A DNA stretch of 64,000 bases from Tretioscincus oriximinensis (lineage: Eukaryota; Chordata; Lepidosauria; Squamata; Gymnophthalmidae), in assembly GCA_022410635.1 (NCBI GenBank), contig JAJVDF010000003.1:6186872-6250871 (forward strand). The letters are read 5' to 3'. The position numbers were made by a program, and so were the translations under genes. Below the pieces are notes generated by a model, which saw only the letters and a program-made list of their open reading frames with translations, ran no database searches and had not been told where the DNA came from. Below are positions 55,290-64,000 of the stretch, one piece after another (the first letter of the stretch is position 1; each line of letters starts with the position of its first letter).

Positions 55290-58038
55290 TGCAAAGGGAG
55301 GTGGTCACCTCCTTCTCCAGTCCCACTACAAACTGGTCATTTAGGAACAGAAGCTGTCCTTGGGGAAGGAACCTGTGGAGGATGACTTCTGTCCTGTCCG
55401 CCTTGAGCAAGATGTCGTTCCAGGAGCTGAAGAGCTTGAGGTGATCAACGAGGGCTTTCACCAGGAGCTTTAAAGTACTCTCAGCCAACATCAGGTTCTC
55501 ATGAGCATTGCAGACCAGAGCAAAACCTAAGTTCTGGAGACCCAACCAAAGCACTGTTTTGTCCTCCATGAAGGGATCCCCTTCAGGGAGGCGAAATACC
55601 CCCGTGGGGGCATCTTGTAAGGAAACCAGTTCATCTGGAAACTGGATGAGGTGGGGCTTCCCAGATGCTTGTAGATGCAGCTTGCAAGCTGATTCCACTT
55701 GCCTAGGAAGGAAGGAAGATAATATGAACAACGGTACTTAGCAGCAACCTCTGTCTGGTGGTCTGCCATGGTCAGTAACTTTATATCAAACAGGGCAATC
55801 ACTTGTGCATGAACATAATTTGCTTCACAGCTACTCCATCAACAGGCTTCCGACAGCAGAAATAGTTGTAAAGTTTCAGGGTTGTAAATTCTTGGTGCCT
55901 CTGTCTTCTGTGAATTAGTCCAAAAGCAACTTCATTTTAAAGGGTTTTTCCACATTAGCTGCTTTACCAGCACAAGACTTGGTTTGCCCTGGCCCTCTCA
56001 TTCTGTATTCTGGAGCAGAACAGTAGGCCNCATTCCCTAGGCCACTCCATCTGCCCTGAATTATTTCTCTGACCTAGTTTCAAAACAATTGTCTAGATTT
56101 GGACATTGGTAGGCCTATTGGTACAAGGAGATATGCAGAAGGATGCATACCAAATTGTGCTGCCAAAATGTGTCCCCTGAGGCTCCAAGCCAGAAATGTA
56201 GTTTCTGATGACCAGAGTCCTTGCTGCAGGCTCTGAAGCTCATCTGAGCTTGGNCTGCTCTGAACTGGCACTCCAAATGCACTCTTCTGGATCTGCTGAA
56301 CTGTTCCAGTCAGCATACTTTCAGCCAGAGCAGCCCTCTCAAGTGCTGAAATGGCCTCAGTCATCCAAGTCGATGGACAATGTTGCCTCTCACGGTTTTC
56401 TGCCATAGAGGCTACCCTGATTACGAATGTATAAAAGGGACCAGTGTAAGGCCAAAATAGATAGGTATGAACAGCCTGGAAAAAACGAATTAATTTGCCT
56501 AAGATCTCAAAAAGACCTGCTACCACTCTATTGCCTATAACTGGTGTGAATAGGTAGGATCAATATGCTTATAAACACGTGAACAGGTGCAGCATTTTGA
56601 ACATCTTTTATTTTTTAATTTAAATCCCCACAATTCCATTTCTCAGAATATCTCTATTTGTTAATACTGCTGATTTGTTATTATTTATTTATACTTAGGT
56701 CTCAGGGCGGCCAAAACAGTAAAACGTCACTAAAAATTAAAACAGTATAAAACAATATTTAAAAGTAGGGATAAATATGACATTTCTTCAGCCAAAGGCC
56801 AGGTAAAAAAGGTGCATCTTCAAGGACCTTCTAAAAGAATACAACGATGATGACAGACGCACCTCGAGGGGGAGACTATTCCAAAGACGAGGGGCAACCA
56901 CTGAGAAGGCCCTACCCCGGGTTCCCACTCCACAAGTGAGCTCCCAGGGTGTCGAGTAAGACTACCCCATCAACATTCTCTGGAAGCGCCCTTGGAGATA
57001 GGAGCGGAACCAATGCAATGCATTGCCACCAACTCCTAAACTCCTTATTCTCTCCAAGCGGATACCATGGTCAATGGTATCAAAAGCTGCTGAGAGGTCC
57101 AGGAGAACCAACAGGGTTGCATTGCCTCCATCCCTCTCCCGGAGTAGGTCATCAACCAGGGCGACCAAGGCAGTTTCNGTGCCATGACTAGGCCTGAAGC
57201 CAGATTGAAATGGGTCTAGATAATCTGCTTCTTCCAAGCATGCCTGCAGCTGAACAGCCACAGCCCTCTCCAGTACCTTGCCCAGGAAGGGTATGTTGGC
57301 CACCGGGCGGTAGTTGTTTAACTCTTCTGGGTCCAGGGAAGGCTTCTTAAGGAGAGGGCACACCACCACCTCTNTAAGAGCTGGCGGGACCACTGCATCC
57401 CTCAAGGAAGCGTTCACCACTCCCTGGACCCACCCGGTCATACTGAATATCTATATTTATTGTTAGAGGCGATATACTGCNGAAATGTCGAGGTGGAAAT
57501 CCATCTTCACTTGGAGGTCTGACTTTTTTTCCTTTCAGAAACAATGCAAAACTGTTTTATTCCACTTGATGATTTGCAGTTACCAGGGAGATGGAATTCA
57601 CACAAAGTAATCTGAATATTTAGGTTGAGATAGGGGACAAGATGTAGCTGTTCCGATTCTAGAGCTTCAGATGTCACAGAATTATAGCTCTCATCATCCT
57701 TTGCTTTAGTAAGGCTGGCTGGAACTGCTGGGCTTAGCATCCAGTTAAACTCGTGTGAATTTACAAAACCTAATAAAGCTCTTTCTGGTACTGTTTTAGC
57801 AAATCTAGTCTCCTTCTCCACTTCTCCATCCCACAGTCATGTAAATAAAGAGATGGTTCAGTTACTTGGCTACGACCAGGAGCTGCTCTTTCCTACTCAG
57901 ACGTTGCTTTTCACAAACCTGGATCCCAGCCTCGTCTAACACCTCGTGACCAAAGACCCTGAAGTAAAGCACATGACAGGGCTCCATCTCTTCCCCAGGT
58001 TGGCAGCGTAAGGTGAGGATCAAGAAGCCATGAACCAT
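55285..58038 (-). CDS. AP5S1: AP-5 complex subunit sigma-1
   Basis: Small (sigma) subunit of adaptor complex AP-5, which works on late endosomes/lysosomes with SPG11 and SPG15. Two coding exons on -: 58038-57866 and 55702-55285, 196 residues (human about 200). The start MVHGFLILTLRC is the family start; upstream in-frame ATGs (58086) are ignored because they lie before the likely acceptor. The junction (GCCAA|GTAACT ... CCTTCCTAG|GC) is in phase and rebuilds LSRKEQLLVVAK-QVESACKL, matching the human pattern. Other family blocks: CHVLYFRVFG, GVFRLPEGDPF, VLWLGLQNLGFAL, HENLMLAE, LKADRTEVILHRFLPQGQ and LLFLNDQFVVGLEKE. The intron holds an L2 copy. No defects seen. Confidence 0.95.
55703..57865 (-). 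other. AP5S1: AP5S1 intron
   Basis: About 2.2 kb. Contains the L2 copy at 56.68-57.45 kb. The 148-codon open stretch at 56080-56526 (-) has no domain I recognise and no conserved splice context. Confidence 0.7.
56680..57450 (-). repeat. L2 LINE, RT fragment and 3' end
   Basis: On - an open 159-codon piece encodes LLKKPSLDPEELNNYRPVAN, IPFLGKVLERAVAVQLQ, DPFQSGFRPSHG and LLVLLDLSAAFDTIDH: reverse-transcriptase motifs of the L2 clade. The YADD box region is missing. The rest runs to the L2 tail at 56.69 kb. Best-preserved L2 in the window, inserted in the AP5S1 intron. Confidence 0.88.
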
Positions 58039-58058
58039 AATGGATGCAGCCGAAGATG
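57866..58058 (-). other. AP5S1: AP5S1 exon with start codon
   Basis: Acceptor TTCTGTCCAG|CATCTTCGG at 58059-58060 leaves 20 untranslated bases before the ATG at 58038. The first 57 codons and two bases of the next are here. Confidence 0.75.
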
Positions 58059-58324
58059 CTGGACAGAAGGCTTTTAGATGGATCAAAATAAATAAATAAA
58101 TCTCTTGCTCCTTTCAGGGATACCTTTTCATATTAAAGAATCATGCACTCTAATCCAATTAGCTGCATTTTCACTACTTTGTCCTATACAGCAATGCATC
58201 TGAAGGTCTCTCTCTGGATCGAGAAGCACATAGTTGGAAAGGCTCTTCAGCAAACTGGAGTCCAACACTCAGCTCAATGCAGAATTCAATAAACCATCCC
58301 AGACAGATGACTAGATATGCATCA

Positions 58325-58612
58325 TGATGAGACTCCAGTGGCTCAGTTGCTTAGGAAACCGTCTCTCATCTGGGAGATGGGGTTTCGAAGCCCTGTGTCA
58401 GACGTGGGGAGGGGTGAGCACCTTCCACCAGCCTGTAGCTCTAGTCAACCCAGCTATTCGAAAGCACGANTTGCAAGAAATTGNAACTGACTGCAAGTAG
58501 ATACATGGGAACAACCACAGCCTGGTGAGGAAGATAGAATGTAAACCACTTTGAGTCCCTTTGTAAGGTGAGAAAAANGGGATATAAGAACCCAGTTCTT
58601 CTTCTTCTTCCA
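58325..58612 (+). mobile_element. Sauria-type SINE
   Basis: Head 'TGGCTCAGTTGCTTAGGAAA', B box 'GGGTTTCGAAGCCC', body 'GACTGCAAGTAGATACATGG', 3' part 'AACCACTTTGAGTCCCTTTG', (TTC)n. A short CR1 scrap ('AAACCATCCCAGACAGATGA') lies just upstream at 58290. Confidence 0.88.
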
Positions 58613-59004
58613 ACATAGAATATGGGATAGGACTTTGCACCTTTAATGGGTGTGCAAAAATTATTCCTTCCCAAGGTGCTTTAGGCATTAGAGGCAGTGC
58701 CTGGTGAAAAGTTCTCNCTTTTAGGGACATTAAAAGGTGAAGCTCTGTCCTGTTTCTTATGTGGGAACCCTAACCATCATAGCTTGCTCTGGTCACAGCC
58801 AGCCAGCTTCTGCCCTTCAGGGACCCCAGCCTCGGGATCAGATTAACTCCCCACTCCCCCACCAAGGCTAGTAGGAGCTGTTAGTTTCCCTGATGTCCAT
58901 GAACATAAAGCTCACTTAGGTTTGCACCCTCCCAGTGGCACTGGCCAGCAACTGCACAGGAAAGCCCACCCAGGGAGGTTGGACATGCGCATCTCCTGCT
59001 GGAA
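58613..59004. other. Probable AP5S1 first intron
   Basis: No gene or repeat recognised. Confidence 0.35.
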
Positions 59005-59312
59005 GAAGAAGAAGAACTTGGTTCTTATACCCCACTTTTCTCACCTTTCAAAGGGACTCAAAGCGGCTTACAAGGATATATTTTGCCCGAAGGCTTCCAT
59101 TCTATCTTCCCCACCAGGCTATGGTGGTTCCCATGTATCTACTTGCAGTCAGTTGCAATTTCTTGCAATTCATGCTTCTGAATAGCTGGGTTGGCTAGAG
59201 CTACNGGCTAGTGGAAGGTGCTCACCCCTCCCCACGTCCCACACAGGGCTTCGAAACCCGATCTCCCAGGCGAGAGACGAATTCCTAAGCAACTGAGCTA
59301 TCCGTGCCTGCA
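59005..59312 (-). mobile_element. Sauria-type SINE, well preserved
   Basis: Inverted full copy: (GAA)n, 'CCCCACTTTTCTCACCTTTC', 'AAGGGACTCAAAGCGGCTTA', 'CAGTTGCAATTTCTTGCAAT', 'GGGCTTCGAAACCCGATCTC' (B box) and 'CCTAAGCAACTGAGCTATCC' (A box). Confidence 0.88.
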
Positions 59313-59649
59313 TTTGCATCAGACTTGTTGCATCAGACCCACCACCTACCCACCAGGCTCATTTCCCCCCTGGGTGAGAGAGTCAGCTGCAGGTGGCTCT
59401 CCAAAGCATTCCTAGCAACCAGTAAAGGTTGAGAAAAAAAAATGCAGCATGCATATCCGCATACCAGAGAGAGAGATATTAAGATCTAAACCACTTTCTT
59501 CGAGTTGATGACCCAGGAGGATGAGGGTACCTCCATCTGCAACAGGCCCTTAGAAGCGGTGGCCCCAGCTATTGCTCCCAAGCCAAACCCAACAAAACAG
59601 CAACACCTGCACCAACTCCAGCCTCTAGCAACTGACAAACAGTTCTTCG

Positions 59650-60005
59650 AGAAAAAATGCACATGCGCTATCGAGGCCGGATTGCTGCTGCTTCAGTACA
59701 GCATTCCAACTAGGGAATTGTAGCCCAACACCAATGGTGGACACAGTTCCGTTTTGACCGCGTATAGTGAAATGTTCGACTTGGGATTGGCTAAACGAAA
59801 CACAAAGGCGGATTCAACTGCCAAAGCGTCCATCGGAATTGGATAGCAAAGAGAGGCGTAGTCCGAAATGGGGCAGGGTTGAGGGATATAAAATAGAACA
59901 AGGCTACGATTGGCTATATGGTTGACCAATAACAGGTGAGAATTTGCTGAAAGGGCGTGGTGTTGCTTTTTTGCAATTCAAGCCGCCTCCTCTGGGGCGG
60001 GGCTT
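59650..60005 (-). promoter_or_regulatory. AP5S1: Probable AP5S1 promoter
   Basis: Locally CpG-richer and repeat-free. Elements: ZNF143/THAP11-like GGGAATTGTAGC (59713-59724), CCAAT boxes at 59785-59789 and 59909-59913 (-) and 59926-59930 (+), an NRF1-like TGCACATGCGC (59658-59668) and a GC box GGGGCGGGGC (59994-60003). This is a housekeeping-type set about 1.6-2 kb before the AP5S1 start codon, so a 5' untranslated exon near 59.7 kb is likely. Direction is inferred from the gene. Confidence 0.55.
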
Positions 60006-60224
60006 AAGAGGGTTTCCAACCAGTTCCTAGGTTGTTAATAATTGCAGAAATTAACAATTAAGGCACAAGTAGCCGATCTCAGATGCACCAATCAATCACA
60101 CATGCGGTGTGTCTGAAGGCGGTTATATTTGATTTTAATAAATACATAGTAAAAGTCTACAGGTTGTGCATGCAGTCAGTAGACCTGTTTGATTTGTTGT
60201 GCTCATTTTTAATCTGGTTTATTT

Positions 60225-60472
60225 ATTTATTTATACTTATATCCTGCCCTATACCCAAAGGTCTCAAGGCTGCCAACCATAAGGCGGCGCACATAGCTTT
60301 TGTTGCTTTCTCCACAACAGACAACTTGTGAAGTAGGCGGGGCTGAGAGAGTTCTAGGAACTGCGATTGGCCCAACATCACCCAGCTGGCTTCCTGGAGG
60401 AGTGGGGAATCGAATCGAGAGACTACCAGATAAGAGTCCAAAACTCTAACCACTACACCAAGCTGGCTAATT
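60225..60472 (-). mobile_element. tRNA-derived SINE with L2-like tail
   Basis: Same family and orientation as 8446-8700: (TTTA)n, 'CCTATACCCAAAGGTCTCAA', 'ACATCACCCAGCTGGCTTCC', 'GGGAATCGAATCGAG' (B box) and 'AACCACTACACCAAGCTGGC' (A box). Confidence 0.85.
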
Positions 60473-60699
60473 CACATTCTTCTATAGGATTGTTATAATA
60501 TTTGGATACTGTATTATGATTGCAAGTTTATATTATTTTCATATGAAGTTATTTACTTCCTGAGAAATCTGATAATTTTGAGATCTGATTTTGATTCCAG
60601 AGGAGGCGTACTTAGTGCAGATTTAAACTGCAGCCACACATCACTTATTTCACAGATTCCACAATATTCCAGATATTCCACAGTAAAGCCTTGTGTGGC

Positions 60700-60998
60700 A
60701 GGCATGAATGGCTCAGTCACTAAGGAGACGGTCTCTCATCTGGGAGATGGGGTTTCGAAGCCCTGTGTCTACGTGGGGAGGGATGAGCACCTTCTACTAG
60801 CCTGTTGCTCTAGCCAACCCAGCTATTCGAAAGCAAGAATTGCAAGAAATTGCAATGACTGCAACTAGATAAATGTGAACCACCACAGCCTGGTGGGGGA
60901 GATAGAATATAAGCCTTTAGGCAAAAAATACTCAAAGCCACTTTGAGTCCCTTTGGGTGAGAAATGCGGGGTATAAAAACCCAGTTCTTCTTTATTCC
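60700..60998 (+). mobile_element. Sauria-type SINE
   Basis: Head 'TGGCTCAGTCACTAAGGAGA', B box 'GGGTTTCGAAGCCC', body 'CTATTCGAAAGCAAGAATTG', 3' part 'AGCCACTTTGAGTCCCTTTG' and 'AAATGCGGGGTATAAAAACC'. Confidence 0.85.
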
Positions 60999-61324
60999 AG
61001 AATANCCATGCTTTATTGTGGAATATCCAATTTTAGTAGAATAAATGATATATGGCTGCAGCCCTGTTGCTTTGATCGTTGCTCAGTAGGCACAAAGGCA
61101 TAGAAATGCTACTCCTGCCCTTTGCTCACCCAGCAGCCCAGACTACGGAGAAAAAGACTGGGAATCCTGTGCAGCCGCCAGTCTCGAGAAGATTTGATGC
61201 TAAAACAAAGCTGCTGCTGCTGCCACCTGATTTCTAGCCAGCAGGAGGCATCGCAACATCAGGTTTCATCATCAGCCATGTTGCCATCAACTCAACTTAC
61301 CCTTTCTAGCTGCCTTATCCTACT
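60999..61324. other. Intergenic, nothing recognised
   Basis: No gene; 61122-61328 is open for 68 codons but shows no domain. Confidence 0.35.
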
Positions 61325-61960
61325 TTAGCAAAGGAGCTAGCCCCTCTACACTCCACATTGGGCAAACAGGACAATCCCTTCGCCAGAGAATAAATGGACA
61401 CAAATCAGATATTTAAAATGGAAACACACAGAAACCAGTTGCTGAACATTTCAACCTTCCAGGACATTCNNTCTCAGACCTCAGGACTGCAGTCCTTGAA
61501 CAAAGGAACTACAAAGGAAGGTTTGAAAGAGAAGCAGCAGAACTTGAATACATTCATAAGTTCCAGGCCTTTAACAAAGGACTTAACAGAGATAATGGTT
61601 TCCTGGCCAACTATACATTTTTATGAAACCTGTTAAGTATTTGATTGATTCTCTACCAGACATTGCCTCTTGTTGCCCCAGGGACTTTTTCACATAAGAG
61701 GATTAGTTTCTGNTATTTACCTGTTTTTCTAACCTGCAATTCATCACCTTATTACAGTTGCATATGCTTTGTCTTCTCCCATACACATTTCCCTATAAAT
61801 ACCTGACCCTGACATTAGTCCCTCAGCATGTGAAGAAGTAGATGTGTCTACGAAAGCTTATGCCAACCACTTTTCTCAAGTTAGTCTCAAAGTGCTACTA
61901 GCTCCTTTGCTGGCCTTTCTACTAGACTAACACGGCTATTTCTCTGAAATTATCCTACTT
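61325..61960 (+). pseudogene. Penelope-like element: GIY-YIG end and 3' region
   Basis: Encodes, with frame breaks, an IGQTGQSL-like start, RRINGHKSD, PVAEHFNLPGH, DLRTAVLEQRNYKGRFEREA and AELEYIHKFQAFNKGL: the GIY-YIG endonuclease module at the C-terminal end of Penelope-like retroelements. It continues into the 3' region ('CCTGACCCTGACATTAGTCC', 'GTCTACGAAAGCTTATGCCA') and ends 'GACTAACACGGCTATTTCTC'. The reverse-transcriptase part is missing. Two Ns and shifts make it non-functional. Confidence 0.75.
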
Positions 61961-62165
61961 TAGTAGAAAATGCGGATTAGCTTGATCTGTTCCAGGATGA
62001 GAAACAGATTACTGAGCCTGTGCAAACAGAGCCTAAAACAAAACAAGGTAATCCACTTTAGCTAAAGTGGATCAAGGCATGTTAATGCAAATCGGGCCTA
62101 AGCCCACCAGCAGAGGCATCACCGCAGGACTGTTGCTCATTCAGCCTCAGACCATTTTATAGGAG
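61961..62165. other. Intergenic, nothing recognised
   Basis: A short inverted pair 'TCCACTTTAGC/GCTAAAGTGGA' near 62052-62075 is the only structure seen. Confidence 0.35.
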
Positions 62166-62325
62166 CAAAAGCCCCTGTCACACATCTGCTTTTAAACCTT
62201 TCTTCACGCCTGAAAAATTCACTTATTCCCGTTGTGTTTTGAATTAAACTAGGAAAAAAAACCTAGATTTAATTCATTTTTCAGGACTGAAAAACATTTA
62301 AAAATGAATATGTGGCAGGTGTTCT
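62166..62325. mobile_element. Palindromic MITE, 'cacacatctg' form
   Basis: Left 'GTCACACATCTGCTTTTAAA' with 'CGCCTGAAAAATTC'; right 'TTTTTCAGGACTGAAAAACA' with 'AAATGAATATGTGGCAGG' are inverted. Related to the 52.33-kb element. A second inverted pair (AAACTAGG...CCTAGATTT) forms the loop. Confidence 0.65.
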
Positions 62326-62985
62326 TTCTTGAACTCCAGCATAGAACTTGGGATCTTTAATAGCTGTGAAAAACATTCTCTATCTACCCACNCACCCACT
62401 ACAGGAGCAGCTGAAATTAGAAGCTGCAGTAATTAATTAGCAGGTGGCTCTCCAAAGTGTTTCTAGCAAACAGTAAAAGCTGAGGGGGAAAATGCAATTT
62501 TGCATTTTTGTGTGCACCTGGTGAAACGTCTTCTTGTAGAGCCAGAAGGTGCAAGCCTCTATCCAGGATTTTAAGGGGGGGCCCTAGGGCTAGGACTTTC
62601 AGCAGGCTTTGTGGTGATTGTTGATTACCACCAAATCATGCCCACGGCTGATTATGGTTGCCTGCATGGGCACCACTGTAGAATTCTTGGCAGAAGGACC
62701 AGTGTTTTGCCATTGCCGTGGCTGGGGCTCGAATTGGAACGGTCTGCTTTCCAGGTAGTTTGAGCAATAGTCTCTTTCCCAGACTCCTTGTCTCCCGCAA
62801 TGCAGTTTTTTTTGGCAGCGATACAAAAGTAGTTTGCCACTGCCTGTTTTTTGAGGAGAAACTGCAGGTCAAACCAACCACCAACACTCTACTTCCCATG
62901 CTGTTCTTTGCTGTTCACAAGAGTTACACCTTCTCCCAAACTCCATGGTCAGGGTTTGTCAGGCAGAGGTTGAGTGTCAGACCAG
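62326..62985. other. Intergenic, nothing recognised
   Basis: Open frames on both strands at 62636-62980 overlap and share no known domain; treated as chance. Confidence 0.35.
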
Positions 62986-62989
62986 TACA

Positions 62990-63138
62990 TAAGAACATAA
63001 GAAGAGCCATACTGGATCAGGCCACAGCCCATCGAGTCCAGCATTCTGTGTCACACAGAGGCCCACTAGATGCACCTGGGCAGCCTGAACAGAGGAAAGC
63101 AAAATATGCTCCTGTTCATGACTCCCTGCAAATGGTAT
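62990..63138 (-). repeat. CR1-group LINE 3' end, interrupted by L1
   Basis: 'TAAGAACATAAGAAGAGCCA', 'CCCATCGAGTCCAGCATTCT' and 'ATGACTCCCTGCAAATGGTA'. It stops abruptly at the T-run of the L1 that follows. Confidence 0.85.
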
Positions 63139-64000
63139 TTCTTTTTTTTTTTATAAATGTTTTTATTGAGTTTTCGTATACAACAAATGAAACAAGAAAA
63201 ACAAAACAAAACATCTCCCACCCCACTCCCCCCTATTGGACCATAGGGCAATCTAGCATTTATAATCAACTTAAGGTTAAGCATCAGAGCTATCATTTCT
63301 TTTAACAGAACATTTATATTTATATCATTGTTAATGGCCTTAATATAAATACACCTCCATCTTTGTATCCAATTTATTCTCACCGGTATGTTCATAAAGC
63401 TGAGTCTCTTTTCCCGAATGGCGTCAAATAGCATCATCCCTGCCACATATTCATACCATAACGTTAAGGTCCATTTAGNGCTGTTCTTCCATCCTCTAGC
63501 TACTACTATATGAGCAGCGTATATAGCTTGCTTAATAATATATGACACATCTGGGGTTAAGTTCGTAATCGCTATTTCATTCATTAACCAAGATTTGTTT
63601 GTAAGTGAAACTTCTGCTCCAGTAATGATTTTCAATTCTTCACAGATCATATTAATAAATCTTCTTAGTTGGGGGCATTCAGCCCACATNTGTAAATATG
63701 TACCTGGTGCAGGACAACCGTGCCAGCATTGAGTAGGTACTCCTGCTATATGTGCCATTTGTCTGGGCGTTATATACCAGCGATTTAGTATTTTTTTTTC
63801 GACTTCTTTAATCTTAAAGCATTTTATAACCTTTATATTCATAGTCCATCTTTCCCATTCCGCATCATTTATGTTAATTTCTATATTCCACTTATTTCTA
63901 TTGATCAAATGTCTCTGAGTATCTAGGTTCGTCAGCATCGAATAAATTAATGTTATGATAGCTTTACTTTTTTTCAATCGAAGTTCCACTATTTTTTCCA
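63139..64000 (-). repeat. L1 LINE 3' end, ORF2 C-terminus largely open
   Basis: An inverted poly-A (T-run at 63140-63151) marks the 3' end. On - a frame runs from the window edge for about 280 codons: KKILNRWYITPRQMAHIAGV, then a knuckle CWHGC..GTYL.MWAECP, then FINMICEELKIITGAEV: the C-terminal domain of L1 ORF2. Only two Ns interrupt it. The frame runs on through the 3' end and poly-A without the expected stop, so either the stop codon is lost or the read-through is chance. The 5' part lies beyond the window. Confidence 0.82.

Noticed and set aside
56080..56526. 148-codon frame in the AP5S1 intron, considered as an extra exon
   Set aside because: The flanking AP5S1 exons join perfectly without it and no domain or conserved splice context is seen.
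58039..58086. Upstream in-frame ATG for AP5S1
   Set aside because: It precedes a likely splice acceptor at 58059-58060, and the family starts at MVH.
62636..63305. 195-codon plus frame and two minus frames near 62.7 kb
   Set aside because: The frame runs from unassigned DNA through a CR1-like piece into the L1 tail, so it cannot be one gene; no domain.
1..64000. CRISPR arrays, operons, ribosome binding sites and other bacterial features
   Set aside because: The sequence is plainly vertebrate (introns, SINEs, LINEs); no regular repeat-spacer array was seen.

Overview
This window is vertebrate nuclear DNA, most likely from a squamate reptile (lizard or snake). That rests on two things: single-copy vertebrate genes split by introns, and a repeat set typical of squamates. 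The repeats include tRNA-derived SINEs with a Sauria-type head and an L2-like tail, CR1 and L2 LINE 3' ends, an L1 3' end, Penelope-like fragments with a GIY-YIG endonuclease, Ty3/gypsy scraps, and many hAT and Tc1/mariner MITEs. Single N bases and one 50-N gap (24715-24764) show a draft assembly. I cannot name the species.

Three genes can be supported. (1) NTF3 (neurotrophin-3) has its whole prepro-protein in one exon on + (CDS 26032-26799). (2) A type II transmembrane C-type lectin receptor on + has six recognisable exons between 43765 and 53547. Its lectin domain is complete and carries a galactose-type QPD motif. The cytoplasmic first exon is uncertain. (3) AP5S1 (sigma subunit of adaptor complex AP-5) on - has two coding exons (57866-58038 and 55285-55702) and a probable promoter near 59650-60005. 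In human, NTF3 and AP5S1 lie on different chromosomes (12p13 and 20p13), so their closeness here is worth checking. The three genes do not form a pathway: a secreted growth factor, a cell-surface lectin and an endosomal trafficking subunit.

Layout. 1-25.9 kb: intergenic or distant NTF3 upstream DNA with LINE, SINE, Penelope, gypsy and MITE remnants and two GC-rich hAT-type elements (9.8-11.9 kb and 12.1-12.8 kb). The second contains a clear fragment of SORCS2 exon 1 with its splice donor, the most striking find. An unassigned exon-like segment lies at 18.87-19.0 kb. 26-27 kb: NTF3. 27-42 kb: AT-rich intergenic repeats, including a MITE copy with an internally triplicated unit. 42-53.6 kb: the lectin gene, its introns full of MITEs and SINEs. 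53.7-60 kb: AP5S1, with an L2 copy in its intron. 60-64 kb: SINEs, a Penelope-like GIY-YIG fragment, and an L1 3' end inserted into a CR1-like fragment at the window edge.

Repeat boundaries are read by eye and are approximate (tens of bases). Family names for repeats rest on motif recognition, not on a database comparison.
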